The position numbers and the translations under genes were made by a program. The notes beneath the pieces are model-generated. The model made no database searches. It saw only the letters and a program-made list of their open reading frames with translations, and was not told where the DNA came from. A DNA stretch of 64,000 nucleotides from Dietzia lutea (GTDB lineage Bacteria > Actinomycetota > Actinomycetes > Mycobacteriales > Mycobacteriaceae): NCBI RefSeq assembly GCF_003096075.1, contig NZ_CP015449.1:2659001-2723000 (forward strand), read 5' to 3'. Of the stretch, positions 16,413 through 25,801 are shown one piece after another (position 1 is the stretch's first letter; each line of letters starts with the position of its first letter).

Positions 16413-17978
16413 CTACGCCGGCGGGGACTCGTCGGCTCGGCCCGCGAGCTCCGCGAACTGCTCCTCGATCCGGCCGGCGACCTCGCCCGGTTCAGGGATG
16501 AGTTCGGCGTCGGTGGCGATCCCGACCGTCACCGTGCCGTCGTAGCTGAAGATGCAGATCCCCAGCGCCTGGTCGCCGCTCATCGGCACCCAGCCGAGGA
16601 TGCCGTCAACCGTCGACCCGCCCAACGAGACCGGACCGGCCGGCCCCGGCACCGAGGTGAGCTGACCGACGGTCTTGTTGGCGAACAGGTCGATCACCGC
16701 GCGCGCCACCGGGCCGGGCGCCGCGGCCACGGTGAGGATCGTCGCGAACGTCACGTGCGGCTCGAGCGAGTACCGCACGCGCGTCATCGAGGTGGTGATG
16801 GCGTCGAGCAGTTCCTCCGGGTCGTCGATCCCCAGCGGCAACCGCATGAGCACCAGCGTGATGTGATTGCCCAGCTCTCCCGCCTCGTCGTCGCCCGAGC
16901 CCACCGACACCGGGACCATGAGGTTGATGTCCGAGACACGGCGGTCTCCATGGGCGTCGAGATACCCGGTCAGCGCCTTGGACACGGCAGCGATCATCAC
17001 CGGGGTGACGGTGCTGTCGTGCGACTTCGCCACCCGCTTGATCGCCGCGAGGTCCAGACCGGAGACCCACGCCACCTTCTTCTCGCGGTGGACCTTGCCG
17101 CTCCACGGCAGGTCGGCGGATCGCGGCTCGAACAGCAGCCGGAACACCGATCGGTAGGTGTTGGCCATGAGATTGGTCGGACGGATGGCGTCGGTCAGGG
17201 ATTCCACTGTGCGGGTGGGCACGCGCGAGAGTCTGCGGCCCGGAGCCAGCACGTCACGGCTCAGTCGGCCGAGCGTCTCCGGGAGCCTCAGCGCGGCACC
17301 GGTCAGGCCGCGGGCGATGCCTAACGAGTCCTTGACCACGTCGACGCCGGCCTCTCCGGCGGCGCTCACCGCGCCGAGCACGCCCTTCCTCCCCGGCGAC
17401 AGGTCGCGGCCGACCGAGGGCAGCGGGGTGTCGTCCTCGTGATCGCACAGGTCCAGGACCAACTGCGTGAGCCGGACCCCGTCGACCACCCCGTGCTGGA
17501 CGCGGAACAGGATAAGCGCGCCCTCCTCCTCCGCGCTGTCCCGGTGGTACCCCTCGATGAACTCGACCCGCCACAGCGGACTGCCGCCGGGGAGCGGCAC
17601 GCCCATCTGCTCGGCGACGTGCGCCTCGGCCTCCGCGCGTCCGCCGGGTTCGGGCAGACGCCGGCGGATCAGGTGGTTCGACAGGTCGAAGTCGGGGTCG
17701 TCGACCCAGTACCACCGACGACCCCTGCGCTTGGCCACCCGACGGAACACCGGGTACGGCTCGACCATGCGGGTGCGGATCGCCTCGGTGACGGCGTCCC
17801 AGTCCGGCACGCGGGAGAACCACATCAGCGAGTTGATATACATGAGGTTGTCCGGTCGGTCCATCAGCAGCCAGAGCTGGTCGCGCAGCGGAATCCGCAC
17901 CCCGTCCGTCAGACCGCCCGACGCACCGCCTGCCGCACTGCCCGCCACACTGCCCGTCGCACCGTCCGTCGCCGCCAT
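16413..17978 (-). CDS. WS/DGAT-family acyltransferase
   Basis: A 521-aa member of the wax ester synthase / diacylglycerol acyltransferase family that makes triacylglycerol or wax esters from acyl-CoA. The N-terminal acceptor half has LRDQLWLLMDRPDNLMYINSL-type sequence; the C-terminal half has ELGNHITLVLMRLPL and TSVPGPAGPVSLGG. The active-site motif, normally HHxxxDG, reads QHGVVDG (residues 161-167): the second, catalytic His and the Asp-Gly are kept, the first His is Gln. Start ATG 17978 is chosen because the upstream frame overlaps the divergent reductase gene. An Ala/Gly/Ser repeat (about residues 5-22) precedes the fold. Confidence 0.88.
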   Translation of the reverse strand: MAATDGATGSVAGSAAGGASGGLTDGVRIPLRDQLWLLMDRPDNLMYINSLMWFSRVPDWDAVTEAIRTRMVEPYPVFRRVAKRRGRRWYWVDDPDFDLSNHLIRRRLPEPGGRAEAEAHVAEQMGVPLPGGSPLWRVEFIEGYHRDSAEEEGALILFRVQHGVVDGVRLTQLVLDLCDHEDDTPLPSVGRDLSPGRKGVLGAVSAAGEAGVDVVKDSLGIARGLTGAALRLPETLGRLSRDVLAPGRRLSRVPTRTVESLTDAIRPTNLMANTYRSVFRLLFEPRSADLPWSGKVHREKKVAWVSGLDLAAIKRVAKSHDSTVTPVMIAAVSKALTGYLDAHGDRRVSDINLMVPVSVGSGDDEAGELGNHITLVLMRLPLGIDDPEELLDAITTSMTRVRYSLEPHVTFATILTVAAAPGPVARAVIDLFANKTVGQLTSVPGPAGPVSLGGSTVDGILGWVPMSGDQALGICIFSYDGTVTVGIATDAELIPEPGEVAGRIEEQFAELAGRADESPPA

Positions 17979-18102
17979 GGCTCCGTTCCTCCCGCTTGCC
18001 GGGCGCCCGCCCCCTCGAACCCGGGGCGCCTCGCGGCTCACGCTAGAACAGTGATGACATCCTCCACCGCGCAATGGCCGCACCCGGCGGCACAATGGGC
18101 GG

Positions 18103-18693
18103 ATGCGCATAGTGCACACGCCGGACGACCCACCCGCGAAGGGGTTCTACTCCCTGCTCACCGCCTCGATCGCGCCGCGGCCGATCGCGTGGGTATCGAC
18201 GGTCTCGGCTGACGGGGTCCTCAACCTGGCGCCGTACTCGTTCTTCACCGTCGCCTGCGCGGATCCGGCGATCCTGTCCGTGACCTCCGTCGGCCGCAAG
18301 GACACGTACCGCAACGTGATGGACACCGGCGAGTTCGTGGTGAACATCGGCACCGAGTCGCTCATGGAGACGATGAACGACACGTCGGCGCCCGTCGGGC
18401 CGGAGGTCGACGAGTTCGAGCTGCAGGGACTGACCGCCGACCCGTCGGACATCGTCTCCCCACCGCGGGTCGCCGAGGCACCGATTGCGTTCGAGTGCGT
18501 GCGTCACGACGTGATCGACCTGGGCACCAGCGCGATGCTGCTCGGTCGCGTGGTCAGTGTGACCGTCGACGAGGAGATCATGGCCGACGACGGGCTCCCC
18601 GACTTCGACATCCTCCAGCCGCCCTCCCGGCTCGGCCGCCACCAGTGGGGTTACGCGCCGCGCACCCGGGAGTTGCCGCGGCCGCGGAAGTAG
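18103..18693 (+). CDS. Flavin reductase-like protein
   Basis: A 196-aa FMN-binding split-barrel protein of the flavin reductase-like/DIM6-NTAB group. It begins MRIVHTPDDPPAKGFYSLLTASIAPRPIAWVST-type sequence; SIAPRPIAWVSTV and NLAPYSFFTVACADPAILSV are the family hallmarks for the FMN site, and GEFVVNI follows. Such proteins bind FMN and may be the reductase partner of a monooxygenase or an oxidoreductase in their own right. It is divergent from the WS/DGAT gene (124 bp apart). No partner monooxygenase is next to it. Confidence 0.87.
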   Translation: MRIVHTPDDPPAKGFYSLLTASIAPRPIAWVSTVSADGVLNLAPYSFFTVACADPAILSVTSVGRKDTYRNVMDTGEFVVNIGTESLMETMNDTSAPVGPEVDEFELQGLTADPSDIVSPPRVAEAPIAFECVRHDVIDLGTSAMLLGRVVSVTVDEEIMADDGLPDFDILQPPSRLGRHQWGYAPRTRELPRPRK

Positions 18694-18779
18694 GTCCGGG
18701 GCCGCGGAGCTATCGCCGGCCTCGGAGATAGCCCGGGGACCACAGAGGCAGCCGCGGCCCACGGCGCACCCACTCCCCT

Positions 18780-18951
18780 GCCTGGCGCCTCGCTCCCGAA
18801 TCCGGCGTCTCGCCCCCGGCCGCGCCCCAGCAGCCGCTCCCGGCCATGGCGTCTCGCTCCCGCCGAAGTACGCCCCGGCGGCAGCCGCTCCCGGCCATGG
18901 CGTCTCGCCCTCCCCGCGGTGCGCGCGAGGCGCCATGTTGGCGAGCGGCTG
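18780..18951 (+). repeat. Palindromic intergenic repeat array, locus B
   Basis: Perfect half-sites ATGGCGTCTCGC at 18846 and 18897 (51 bp apart), with degenerate ones at about 18783 and 18803. The last faces GCGAGGCGCCAT (18925-18936) across 16 nt, and outer arms CAGCCGCTC (18882) and GAGCGGCTG (18943) enclose it. It fills part of the 497-bp gap after the flavin reductase gene. The rest of the gap (18952-19190) has CTAACAGCGG duplications and no convincing gene. Confidence 0.85.
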
Positions 18952-19190
18952 GCGTCCCGGCTGAACTGAGGGGCGGCTGCCACCGCCTAACAGCGGGCGC
19001 GACCAACGGCTAACAGCGGCAGCTGCCGACGCCTGCCAACGCCCACCAGCGGCTGCGTGCGGCTACCCTGCGGCAGCCGCGGCCGAGCAGCCGCCCGGAA
19101 ACTCACAGCCCCGGCCCTCTCCACAGGCCGGGCGCAGAACCGGCCTCCGCGACGGGAAAGGCCGGCCCATCACGGCAATACTGCCTGGCC

Positions 19191-20147
19191 ATGAGCACTG
19201 ATCAGTCCCGTCCAGTTGTCATCACCGCGGCCGAGCTCCTCGCCCGCGGCTACAGTCGCCGAGCGCGCGAGCACGCGGAACGCACCGGTCAGCTCTACCG
19301 CGTCCGCCATGGCATCTACGCGCTCGCCTCGGAACTCCCCACCGGCGCCGACAAGGCCGAGGCGATGCTCGAGATGAGATCGAGGGCCGCGGCGAAGAGC
19401 ATCGGTACCGGGACCGCCCTGTCACATACGTCGGCGCTCGTCCTCCACGGCCTGCCCGTCCACGACATGGACACCCGACGGGTCACCACCACCCGGCATC
19501 GACCCGGCAGCGGGAGCAGGCGCGGAAAGAGCACGATCTGCCACAACGTCGATCTCGCGGGCGCCGTGATCGCGGTCGACGGGATCCCGGTCACGACGCC
19601 GGCGCGGACGATCGTCGACGTCGCGCGGACGAGTCCCTTCACCGGCGCGGTGTGTGCGGCGGACGAGGCGTTGCGTCGCGAATTGTGCAGCCCGGCCGAT
19701 CTGGCGGTCGAACTCGAGGCCGCCGCCGGCAGGGTGGGGATCGCCAGAGCGCGGGCCGTGGTCGCGTTCGCGGATGAGGGCGCGCAGTCGGTCCTCGAGT
19801 CGGTCAGCAGGGTCACGATCAGTCGCGCCGGTCTGCCGATGCCCCAGCTCCAACGGGAGTTCATGCTCTCGGACGGGACGTCGGCCTTCGTGGACATGTA
19901 CTGGGAGCAGTGGGGGCTCGTCGGGGAGGCCGATGGGACGGGGAAGTACGGGATCGACGACGGCGAGGTGGACGTCCGCAAGAAGCTCCGCGACGAGAAG
20001 AGACGGCAGAACGACATCGAATCGTTGGGCAACATCGTTCGGCGGTGGCAGTGGGAGGACTATCAGTGCGGCCGGATCGTGCCCGCCCTCCGCGAGGCGA
20101 TGAGGATTCAGGAGTCCCTCGGCAGGGGCCCGAGTCGCGTCGCGTGA
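19191..20147 (+). CDS. AbiEi-like protein with C-terminal DUF559-like domain
   Basis: A 318-aa protein. Residues 10-55 resemble the winged-helix N-terminus of AbiEi antitoxins (ELLARGYSRRAREHAERTGQ then LYRVRHGIYAL). The C-terminal third (AFVDMYWEQWGLVGEADGTG ... KLRDEKRRQNDIESLGNIVRRWQWEDY) has the layout of DUF559/Vsr-like nucleases: an Asp, a later Glu-x-Asp-Gly and a trailing helix. Such stand-alone proteins are frequent in actinobacteria. No AbiEii-type nucleotidyltransferase toxin is adjacent, so a classical type IV toxin-antitoxin role is not supported. The flanks are palindromic repeat arrays B and C. Confidence 0.75.
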   Translation: MSTDQSRPVVITAAELLARGYSRRAREHAERTGQLYRVRHGIYALASELPTGADKAEAMLEMRSRAAAKSIGTGTALSHTSALVLHGLPVHDMDTRRVTTTRHRPGSGSRRGKSTICHNVDLAGAVIAVDGIPVTTPARTIVDVARTSPFTGAVCAADEALRRELCSPADLAVELEAAAGRVGIARARAVVAFADEGAQSVLESVSRVTISRAGLPMPQLQREFMLSDGTSAFVDMYWEQWGLVGEADGTGKYGIDDGEVDVRKKLRDEKRRQNDIESLGNIVRRWQWEDYQCGRIVPALREAMRIQESLGRGPSRVA

Positions 20148-20208
20148 TCCCAGGTCAACGGCCGCGCCCTCGAGTCAGCACCCCGCAGCCGAGCCAGCAA
20201 CCCCCCCC

Positions 20209-20475
20209 CAGCCGCTCCCCGCCCTGGCGCCTCGCACCCCGACAAGGCGTCTCGCCCCAGACCGCGCCCCGCAGCAGAGCCGACAACCCCACAGCCGCTC
20301 CCGGGGATGGCGCCTCGCACCCCGACATGGCGTCTCGCTCCTGGCTGCGCCCCGCAGCCGCTCCCATGGATGGCGTCTCGCTCCCGCGGAAGTACGCGAT
20401 TTCTGCAGCCGCTCCTGGGCATGGCGTCTCGCACACCCCGCGGTGCGCGCGAGACGCCATGTTGAGGAGCGGCTG
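20209..20475 (+). repeat. Palindromic intergenic repeat array, locus C
   Basis: The richest copy. Half-sites ATGGCGTCTCGC lie at 20327, 20370 and 20421, with degenerate ones at 20224, 20244 and 20307; several are preceded by AGCCGCTCC. The last half-site pairs perfectly with GCGAGACGCCAT (20449-20460) over a 16-nt loop. Outer arms CAGCCGCTCCT (20406-20416) and AGGAGCGGCTG (20465-20475) add an 11-bp stem, separated from the inner stem by a 4x4 internal loop. It lies between convergent genes (AbiEi-like and menC). Confidence 0.9.
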
Positions 20476-20532
20476 TGTGCGGACCGGGGACCGCGCCTCT
20501 TGTTATCTTGCGAGCGGCTGTGTGCGGACCGG
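20467..20532 (+). repeat. 21-bp direct repeat after array C
   Basis: GAGCGGCTGTGTGCGGACCGG occurs at 20467-20487 and again, identical, at 20512-20532. The right outer arm of the locus C hairpin is part of the first copy, so the array's edge has been duplicated. Confidence 0.8.
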
Positions 20533-20581
20533 CCCGCGCTTCTGAAGAGCCGGCAGGCGGGTGCGTTCAGTACGGGCTGGT

Positions 20582-21760
20582 TCAGAGAAGGGCGTGGCAG
20601 CGGCGGATGCGATCCAGCCACCAGTCGCGCCGCTCGCCGCCGATGCGCAGGTCCTCCAGGCGCGCCGGGTCCGGGGCCACCTGGCGGACCGGTAGATGCC
20701 CGCCCTCCAGGGCGAAGACGCCCGGGTCGACGATGTCCTCGACGAAGAACCCGCCGGTGCCCAGGCCTGCGGCGGGGATCTCGTCGTCGTCGCCCCCGGA
20801 CCCGCCACCCGCGCCCACGGCGCCAGACCCGCCACCCGCGCCCGCGCCGGCAGACCCGCCGACCCCACCCGCGCCCGCGGCGGCGGATCCGCCACCCGCG
20901 CCGACACCCGGAAGAGCGGCGGCCGCCGCGACGCCCGCGGCGACCCCCACCGCCGAGTCGAGCGCACTGGACACCGTCACCGGCACCCCGAGCTCGGCGG
21001 CCACCGCCAGCAGACGCCGCGGGCCGCCGAGCGGCGCGACCTTGACCACCGCCCGGTCGGCGCCGCCGGCGCGCACGACCCGCAGGGGGTCCTCGGCGCG
21101 GCGGATGGACTCGTCGGCGGCCACGTCCACGTATACACCGTCGGCGGCGAGGCGCTCCCGCAGCTCCACCAGCTCGTCGACGGTCGCGCACGGCTGCTCG
21201 ACGTACTCCAGCCCCGGCCCGTCCAACGACACCGGCCCGGTGCCCGGGGCGCGGGAGACATCGGCGGCGCGCACCGCCTGGTCGAGCACCCGCACGGCGT
21301 GGGCGGCCTCGGCCACCGACCACGCCCCGTTGGCGTCGACCCGCACCCGCGCCCCCGGCCGGGCCTGCAGGACGGCGGCGACGCGGGCGACGTCGTCGAC
21401 GAGCTGCTGCCCCTTCTCCGCCACCTTCACCTTGACCGTCGTGCACCCCGGGAAGCGGTCGAGGATCGCGCCGACCTCGCCGGCCGCCACCGCCGGGACC
21501 GTGGCGTTGACCGCCACCCGCGAGCGCACGGGCGGCGGCGGACCCTGCCACGCCATCTCGATCGCCGAGGCGAGCCAGTGGGCGGCCTCGGGATCGTGGT
21601 ACTCGCCGAACGGCCCGAACTCGCCCCACCCGGCGGGCCCGTCGATCAGGACGAGCTCGCGCTCGGTGACGCCGCGGAACCGCACCCGCATCGGCAGGGC
21701 CACCACGTGGACGCGCCCGAGCAGATCGTCGATCGACTCGGGGCCCGGTACGGATGTCAT
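20582..21760 (-). CDS. menC: o-Succinylbenzoate synthase
   Basis: Enolase-superfamily enzyme of 392 aa that dehydrates SHCHC to o-succinylbenzoate. Catalytic and metal residues are visible: TVKVKVAEKG (Lys near 110-112), RVDANGAW (Asp), LEYVEQPC (Glu), AADESIR (Asp) and VVKVAPLGG (Lys 240). Between strands in the C-terminal half there is a striking Gly/Ala/Ser-rich insert, about residues 287-324, before the segment IPAAGLGTGGFF. It starts at ATG 21760, 23 bp from the divergent menB start, and runs convergently toward the AbiEi-like gene. Confidence 0.93.
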   Translation of the reverse strand: MTSVPGPESIDDLLGRVHVVALPMRVRFRGVTERELVLIDGPAGWGEFGPFGEYHDPEAAHWLASAIEMAWQGPPPPVRSRVAVNATVPAVAAGEVGAILDRFPGCTTVKVKVAEKGQQLVDDVARVAAVLQARPGARVRVDANGAWSVAEAAHAVRVLDQAVRAADVSRAPGTGPVSLDGPGLEYVEQPCATVDELVELRERLAADGVYVDVAADESIRRAEDPLRVVRAGGADRAVVKVAPLGGPRRLLAVAAELGVPVTVSSALDSAVGVAAGVAAAAALPGVGAGGGSAAAGAGGVGGSAGAGAGGGSGAVGAGGGSGGDDDEIPAAGLGTGGFFVEDIVDPGVFALEGGHLPVRQVAPDPARLEDLRIGGERRDWWLDRIRRCHALL

Positions 21761-21783
21761 GGGTTCACGCTAACGTCGAAGCC

Positions 21784-22785
<1,002 letters not shown>

Positions 22786-22805
22786 GCCGGGCGGACCGTC
22801 CGGTC

Positions 22806-24023
22806 ATGGCCGACTCCGCGTCCACCCGCGAGCTGCGCACCCTGCCCGTCCCAGGCGGCGCGGCGGTCGCCGAGGCGTTCGGTGCGCTCGAGGACGTGCT
22901 CGCCGATCGCGGGCCCGCCCTGCTGCCGGTGCCCGCCGACGACCCCGCGCGCACCCGGATCCTCGTCGACAGTCAGCGGCCGGGCGAGCCGATCGACGAC
23001 CGCGTCGCCCTGGTGGTGAGCACGTCCGGCTCCACGGGGACGCCCAAGGGGGCGATGCTCTCGGCGGAGGCGCTGGCCGCCTCGGCCGCCGCGACCGACA
23101 CCGTCCTCGGCGGGCCCGGCCGGTGGCTGCTCGCGCTGCCCGCGCATCACATCGCCGGGCTGCAGGTGATCCTGCGGTCCCTGCGCGCAGGGCACGAGCC
23201 GGTGGTGGTGGACGTGACGCGCGGGTTCGGCCCCGAGACGCTGCCCGCCGCGGTGGACGCGTGCCGGGCGGGAACGGGCGCGGGGGCCGGGCGCGCTGCC
23301 GACCGGGCGTACACCTCGCTCGTGCCGGGCCAGCTGGCCAAGGTCCTCGACGAGGGCTCCCCCGCGGCGGTCGACGCCCTCGCCGGGCTGGACGCCGTCC
23401 TGCTAGGTGGCGCGGCGGCCGCGCCGGAGCTGCTCGCGCGCGCCGCCGACGCCGGCGTCCGCGTCGTCCGGACGTACGGGATGAGCGAGACGGCGGGCGG
23501 GTGTGTGTACGACGGCGCACCGCTGCCGGGGGTACGGGTCGAGGTCGACGACGACGAGGGCCGCGTCTGGCTGGCGGGCCCGCAGCTCGCAGAGGGATAC
23601 CGGAACGCCCCTGATCATCCGGCGTTCGCCAGGGCGGGGTGGTTCCGCACCGACGATGCGGGGCAGGTCAGCCCGGACGGCAGGCTCCGGGTCCTGGGCA
23701 GGTTGGACGAGGCGTTGAGCGTGGGCGGGCTGACGCTCCTCCCGCAGACCGTGGAGGATGCCCTTCGGCGGCATCCCGCGGTCGTCGACGTCGTCGTCGT
23801 CGGGATCCCGGACGCCCGGCTGGGGACCCGGCCGGTCGCGGCGGTGACCCTGCGCGCCACCGCCACGGCCGACGAGCTGCGTCGCCACGTCACCGGGGTC
23901 CTCGGCGAGCACGCGGCCCCCGCTCGGGTGGCCGTGCTCGACGCGCTGCCCGTGCTGGCGGGCGGCAAGGTCGACCGGCGCGGCGTCGCGGCCGGGTTCG
24001 TCGATGGGACAATCGGGGAATGA
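22806..24023 (+). CDS. menE: o-Succinylbenzoate-CoA ligase
   Basis: Acyl-adenylate-forming ligase of 405 aa, shorter than typical fatty acyl-CoA synthetases, as is usual for MenE. Motifs: VVSTSGSTGTPKGAML (P-loop, near residue 75), VRTYGMSETAGGCVYDG, GWFRTDDAG and the hinge/C-terminal lysine region PVLAGGKVDRRGV. It activates o-succinylbenzoate for MenB. It follows menB by 20 bp, and its stop overlaps the menA start (ATGA, 24020-24023). Confidence 0.94.
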   Translation: MADSASTRELRTLPVPGGAAVAEAFGALEDVLADRGPALLPVPADDPARTRILVDSQRPGEPIDDRVALVVSTSGSTGTPKGAMLSAEALAASAAATDTVLGGPGRWLLALPAHHIAGLQVILRSLRAGHEPVVVDVTRGFGPETLPAAVDACRAGTGAGAGRAADRAYTSLVPGQLAKVLDEGSPAAVDALAGLDAVLLGGAAAAPELLARAADAGVRVVRTYGMSETAGGCVYDGAPLPGVRVEVDDDEGRVWLAGPQLAEGYRNAPDHPAFARAGWFRTDDAGQVSPDGRLRVLGRLDEALSVGGLTLLPQTVEDALRRHPAVVDVVVVGIPDARLGTRPVAAVTLRATATADELRRHVTGVLGEHAAPARVAVLDALPVLAGGKVDRRGVAAGFVDGTIGE

Positions 24024-24955
24024 GCCGCGAGACCGACCCCGCACCCTCCGCCGCCGACGCCGCCGCCGGGCCCGGCGGTGCCACGCTCTCCCACTGGCTG
24101 GAGGGCGCGCGTCCCCGGACCTGGCCCAACGCGTTCGCCCCCGTGCTCGTCGGTTCGGCGGCCGCGGCGCTCGCGGGCGGGTTCGTGTGGTGGCAGGCAC
24201 TGCTCGCTCTGGTGGTGGCGTGGTCGTTCATCATCGGCGTCAACTACGCCAACGACTACTCCGACGGCATCCGTGGCACCGACGACGACCGTGTCGGCCC
24301 CCTGCGTCTGGTGGGCTCCGGGTTGGCCCGGCCCGCGACGGTGAAGCGCGCCGCGTTCGGCTTCCTCGGCCTGGGCGGTCTGGCCGGGCTCGTGCTCAGC
24401 GCGACGTCGCAGCCGTGGCTGATCCTGGTGGGCGTGGCGTGCGTGCTGGCCGCGTGGTTCTACACGGGCGGGAAGTCGCCGTACGGCTACCGCGGACTCG
24501 GCGAGGTCGCGGTGTTCGTGTTCTTCGGGCTGGTCGCGGTGATCGGTACGCAGTACACCCAGCTCGGGTCGGTGACCTGGTACGCGGTGGTGGCGGCCCT
24601 GGCGGTGGGCAGCTTCTCGTGCGCGGTGAACCTCACCAACAACCTGCGGGACATCCCCTCGGACACCGAGGCCGGCAAGATCACGCTCGCCGTGCGCCTG
24701 GGCGATTCGCGGACCCGCGGCCTGCACGCCGTGCTCGAGCTGCTCGTCCCGCTGCTGGCGACCCTCACACTCATCGCGGCCACCCCGTGGGCGCTGCTCG
24801 GGTTCCTGGCGCTGCCGGTGGCGTGGAAGGCCAACGGACCGGTGCGGGCGCGGTCCACGGGCGCCGGCCTGATCCCCGCTCTCGCGACGGCCGGGCTGGC
24901 GATGCTCGCGTGGAGCGTGCTGGTCAGCGCGGGCTTCGTGATCGCCTCGCTGTAG
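24020..24955 (+). CDS. menA: 1,4-Dihydroxy-2-naphthoate polyprenyltransferase
   Basis: UbiA-family membrane prenyltransferase of 311 aa with about eight to nine hydrophobic helices. The first Asp-rich loop is NYANDYSDGIRGTDDDRVGP, and the second is NLTNNLRDIPSDTEAGK (NxxxD/DxxxD binding Mg-diphosphate). It attaches the long polyprenyl chain, probably supplied by the synthase at 6.7 kb, to DHNA, giving demethylmenaquinone for menG. ATG 24020 overlaps the menE stop. Ends at a strong hairpin. Confidence 0.95.
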   Translation: MSRETDPAPSAADAAAGPGGATLSHWLEGARPRTWPNAFAPVLVGSAAAALAGGFVWWQALLALVVAWSFIIGVNYANDYSDGIRGTDDDRVGPLRLVGSGLARPATVKRAAFGFLGLGGLAGLVLSATSQPWLILVGVACVLAAWFYTGGKSPYGYRGLGEVAVFVFFGLVAVIGTQYTQLGSVTWYAVVAALAVGSFSCAVNLTNNLRDIPSDTEAGKITLAVRLGDSRTRGLHAVLELLVPLLATLTLIAATPWALLGFLALPVAWKANGPVRARSTGAGLIPALATAGLAMLAWSVLVSAGFVIASL

Positions 24956-24974
24956 ACGCGCCCCGCGCGAACAA

Positions 24975-25010
24975 CGGCGGCCGGTCCCGTTCACCGGGGA
25001 CCGGCCGCCG
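24975..25010. terminator. Bidirectional terminator hairpin
   Basis: GC-rich 14-bp stem CGGCGGCCGGTCCC / GGGACCGGCCGCCG, with further pairing CGAAC.. / ..GTTCG outside it. It lies between the convergent menA and secreted-protein genes. Confidence 0.8.
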
Positions 25011-25042
25011 CCGTCGTTCGTGGGCCTGCCGGCCCGGCGGGT

Positions 25043-25651
25043 CTACTTGCCGAGCGAGCCGACGGGGACCGCGTTCCAGGCGTTCTGGATGCCGTCGTTT
25101 ATCGCGAGGGCGGCGCCGCGAAGCGCGTCCTTGACGGGCTCGGGCAGGGGCAGCCCGTCGATGTCGGCGATGTTGATCGTGCCCGGCGCCGGTGCCGGCA
25201 CGGGAGCAGGAGCCGGGGCGGGGGCCGGTGCCGGGGCGGGGGCAGGTGCCGCGCCCCCTCCCCCACCGTCGCCGCCCGCGACGGTGACAGTGGTGGTCTC
25301 GGTACGAACCGGGACGCCGAAGATGTACGCGGTCGCGATGGGGTTGTAGACGCCGGCGGTGGTGGGCGTGCCCTTGATCGCGGTGGTGGCCGGGTCGTAG
25401 GTCAGCCCGGGCGGCAGGCCCTGGAACTGGATCGAGGCGCCGGGCGGCGGGGTGACGTAGTCGCTGACCCGGCGCTCCATGTACTCACCCACACGCAGGG
25501 TGAGCGACGGGAGGGCGGCGGGCGCCACATCGCTGGCCTCGACGACGACGGGCGCGGTGTCGGGTGCCTCCGCCTGTCCTGACGCGGCCCCGACCGCGGC
25601 CATGGCGGCGAGTGCGACGGCGGAAGCGATGACAGGACGGGAGATACGCAT
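25043..25651 (-). CDS. Secreted protein with Ig-like (He_PIG-type) domain
   Basis: A 202-aa protein with a clear signal peptide (MRISRPVIASAVALAAMAAVGAASG). Residues 60-125 form an Ig-like module with the segment LPPGLTYDPATTAIKGTPTTAGVY, the pattern of the putative-Ig He_PIG family. A (Ala-Pro)n linker of about 20 residues follows, then a C-terminal tail ending in VPVGSLGK. The ATG at 25651 has GAAAGG upstream; the frame extends further without support. First of four secreted genes in tandem. Role unknown, likely in the cell envelope. Confidence 0.75.
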   Translation of the reverse strand: MRISRPVIASAVALAAMAAVGAASGQAEAPDTAPVVVEASDVAPAALPSLTLRVGEYMERRVSDYVTPPPGASIQFQGLPPGLTYDPATTAIKGTPTTAGVYNPIATAYIFGVPVRTETTTVTVAGGDGGGGGAAPAPAPAPAPAPAPAPVPAPAPGTINIADIDGLPLPEPVKDALRGAALAINDGIQNAWNAVPVGSLGK

Positions 25652-25801
25652 ACAGGCCTTTCGTGGGTACCGCCGCGGACTCGCGACCGACCCACGGTAA
25701 CCCACCAAAGCACGTCACCCCGGGGCCTTCTCACGATGTGAGAGGGCTTCCGGGGTGGACGTGGTCACCGACGGCCTGCGCGACCGCCGGGAGTTCCGGG
25801 G

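Noticed and set aside
18780-18951. CRISPR array
   Set aside because: Repeat spacing is irregular, the units are imperfect, the inter-unit sequences are GC-rich relatives of each other rather than unique spacers, and no cas genes are present.
19191-20147. A complete type IV toxin-antitoxin pair
   Set aside because: No nucleotidyltransferase (AbiEii) gene lies on either side; both flanks are repeat arrays.
20155-20460. Open frames on both strands beginning MASR through the palindromic repeats
   Set aside because: ATGGCGTCTCGC happens to read Met-Ala-Ser-Arg. The frames follow only the repeat units, vary in length between loci and lack ribosome sites.
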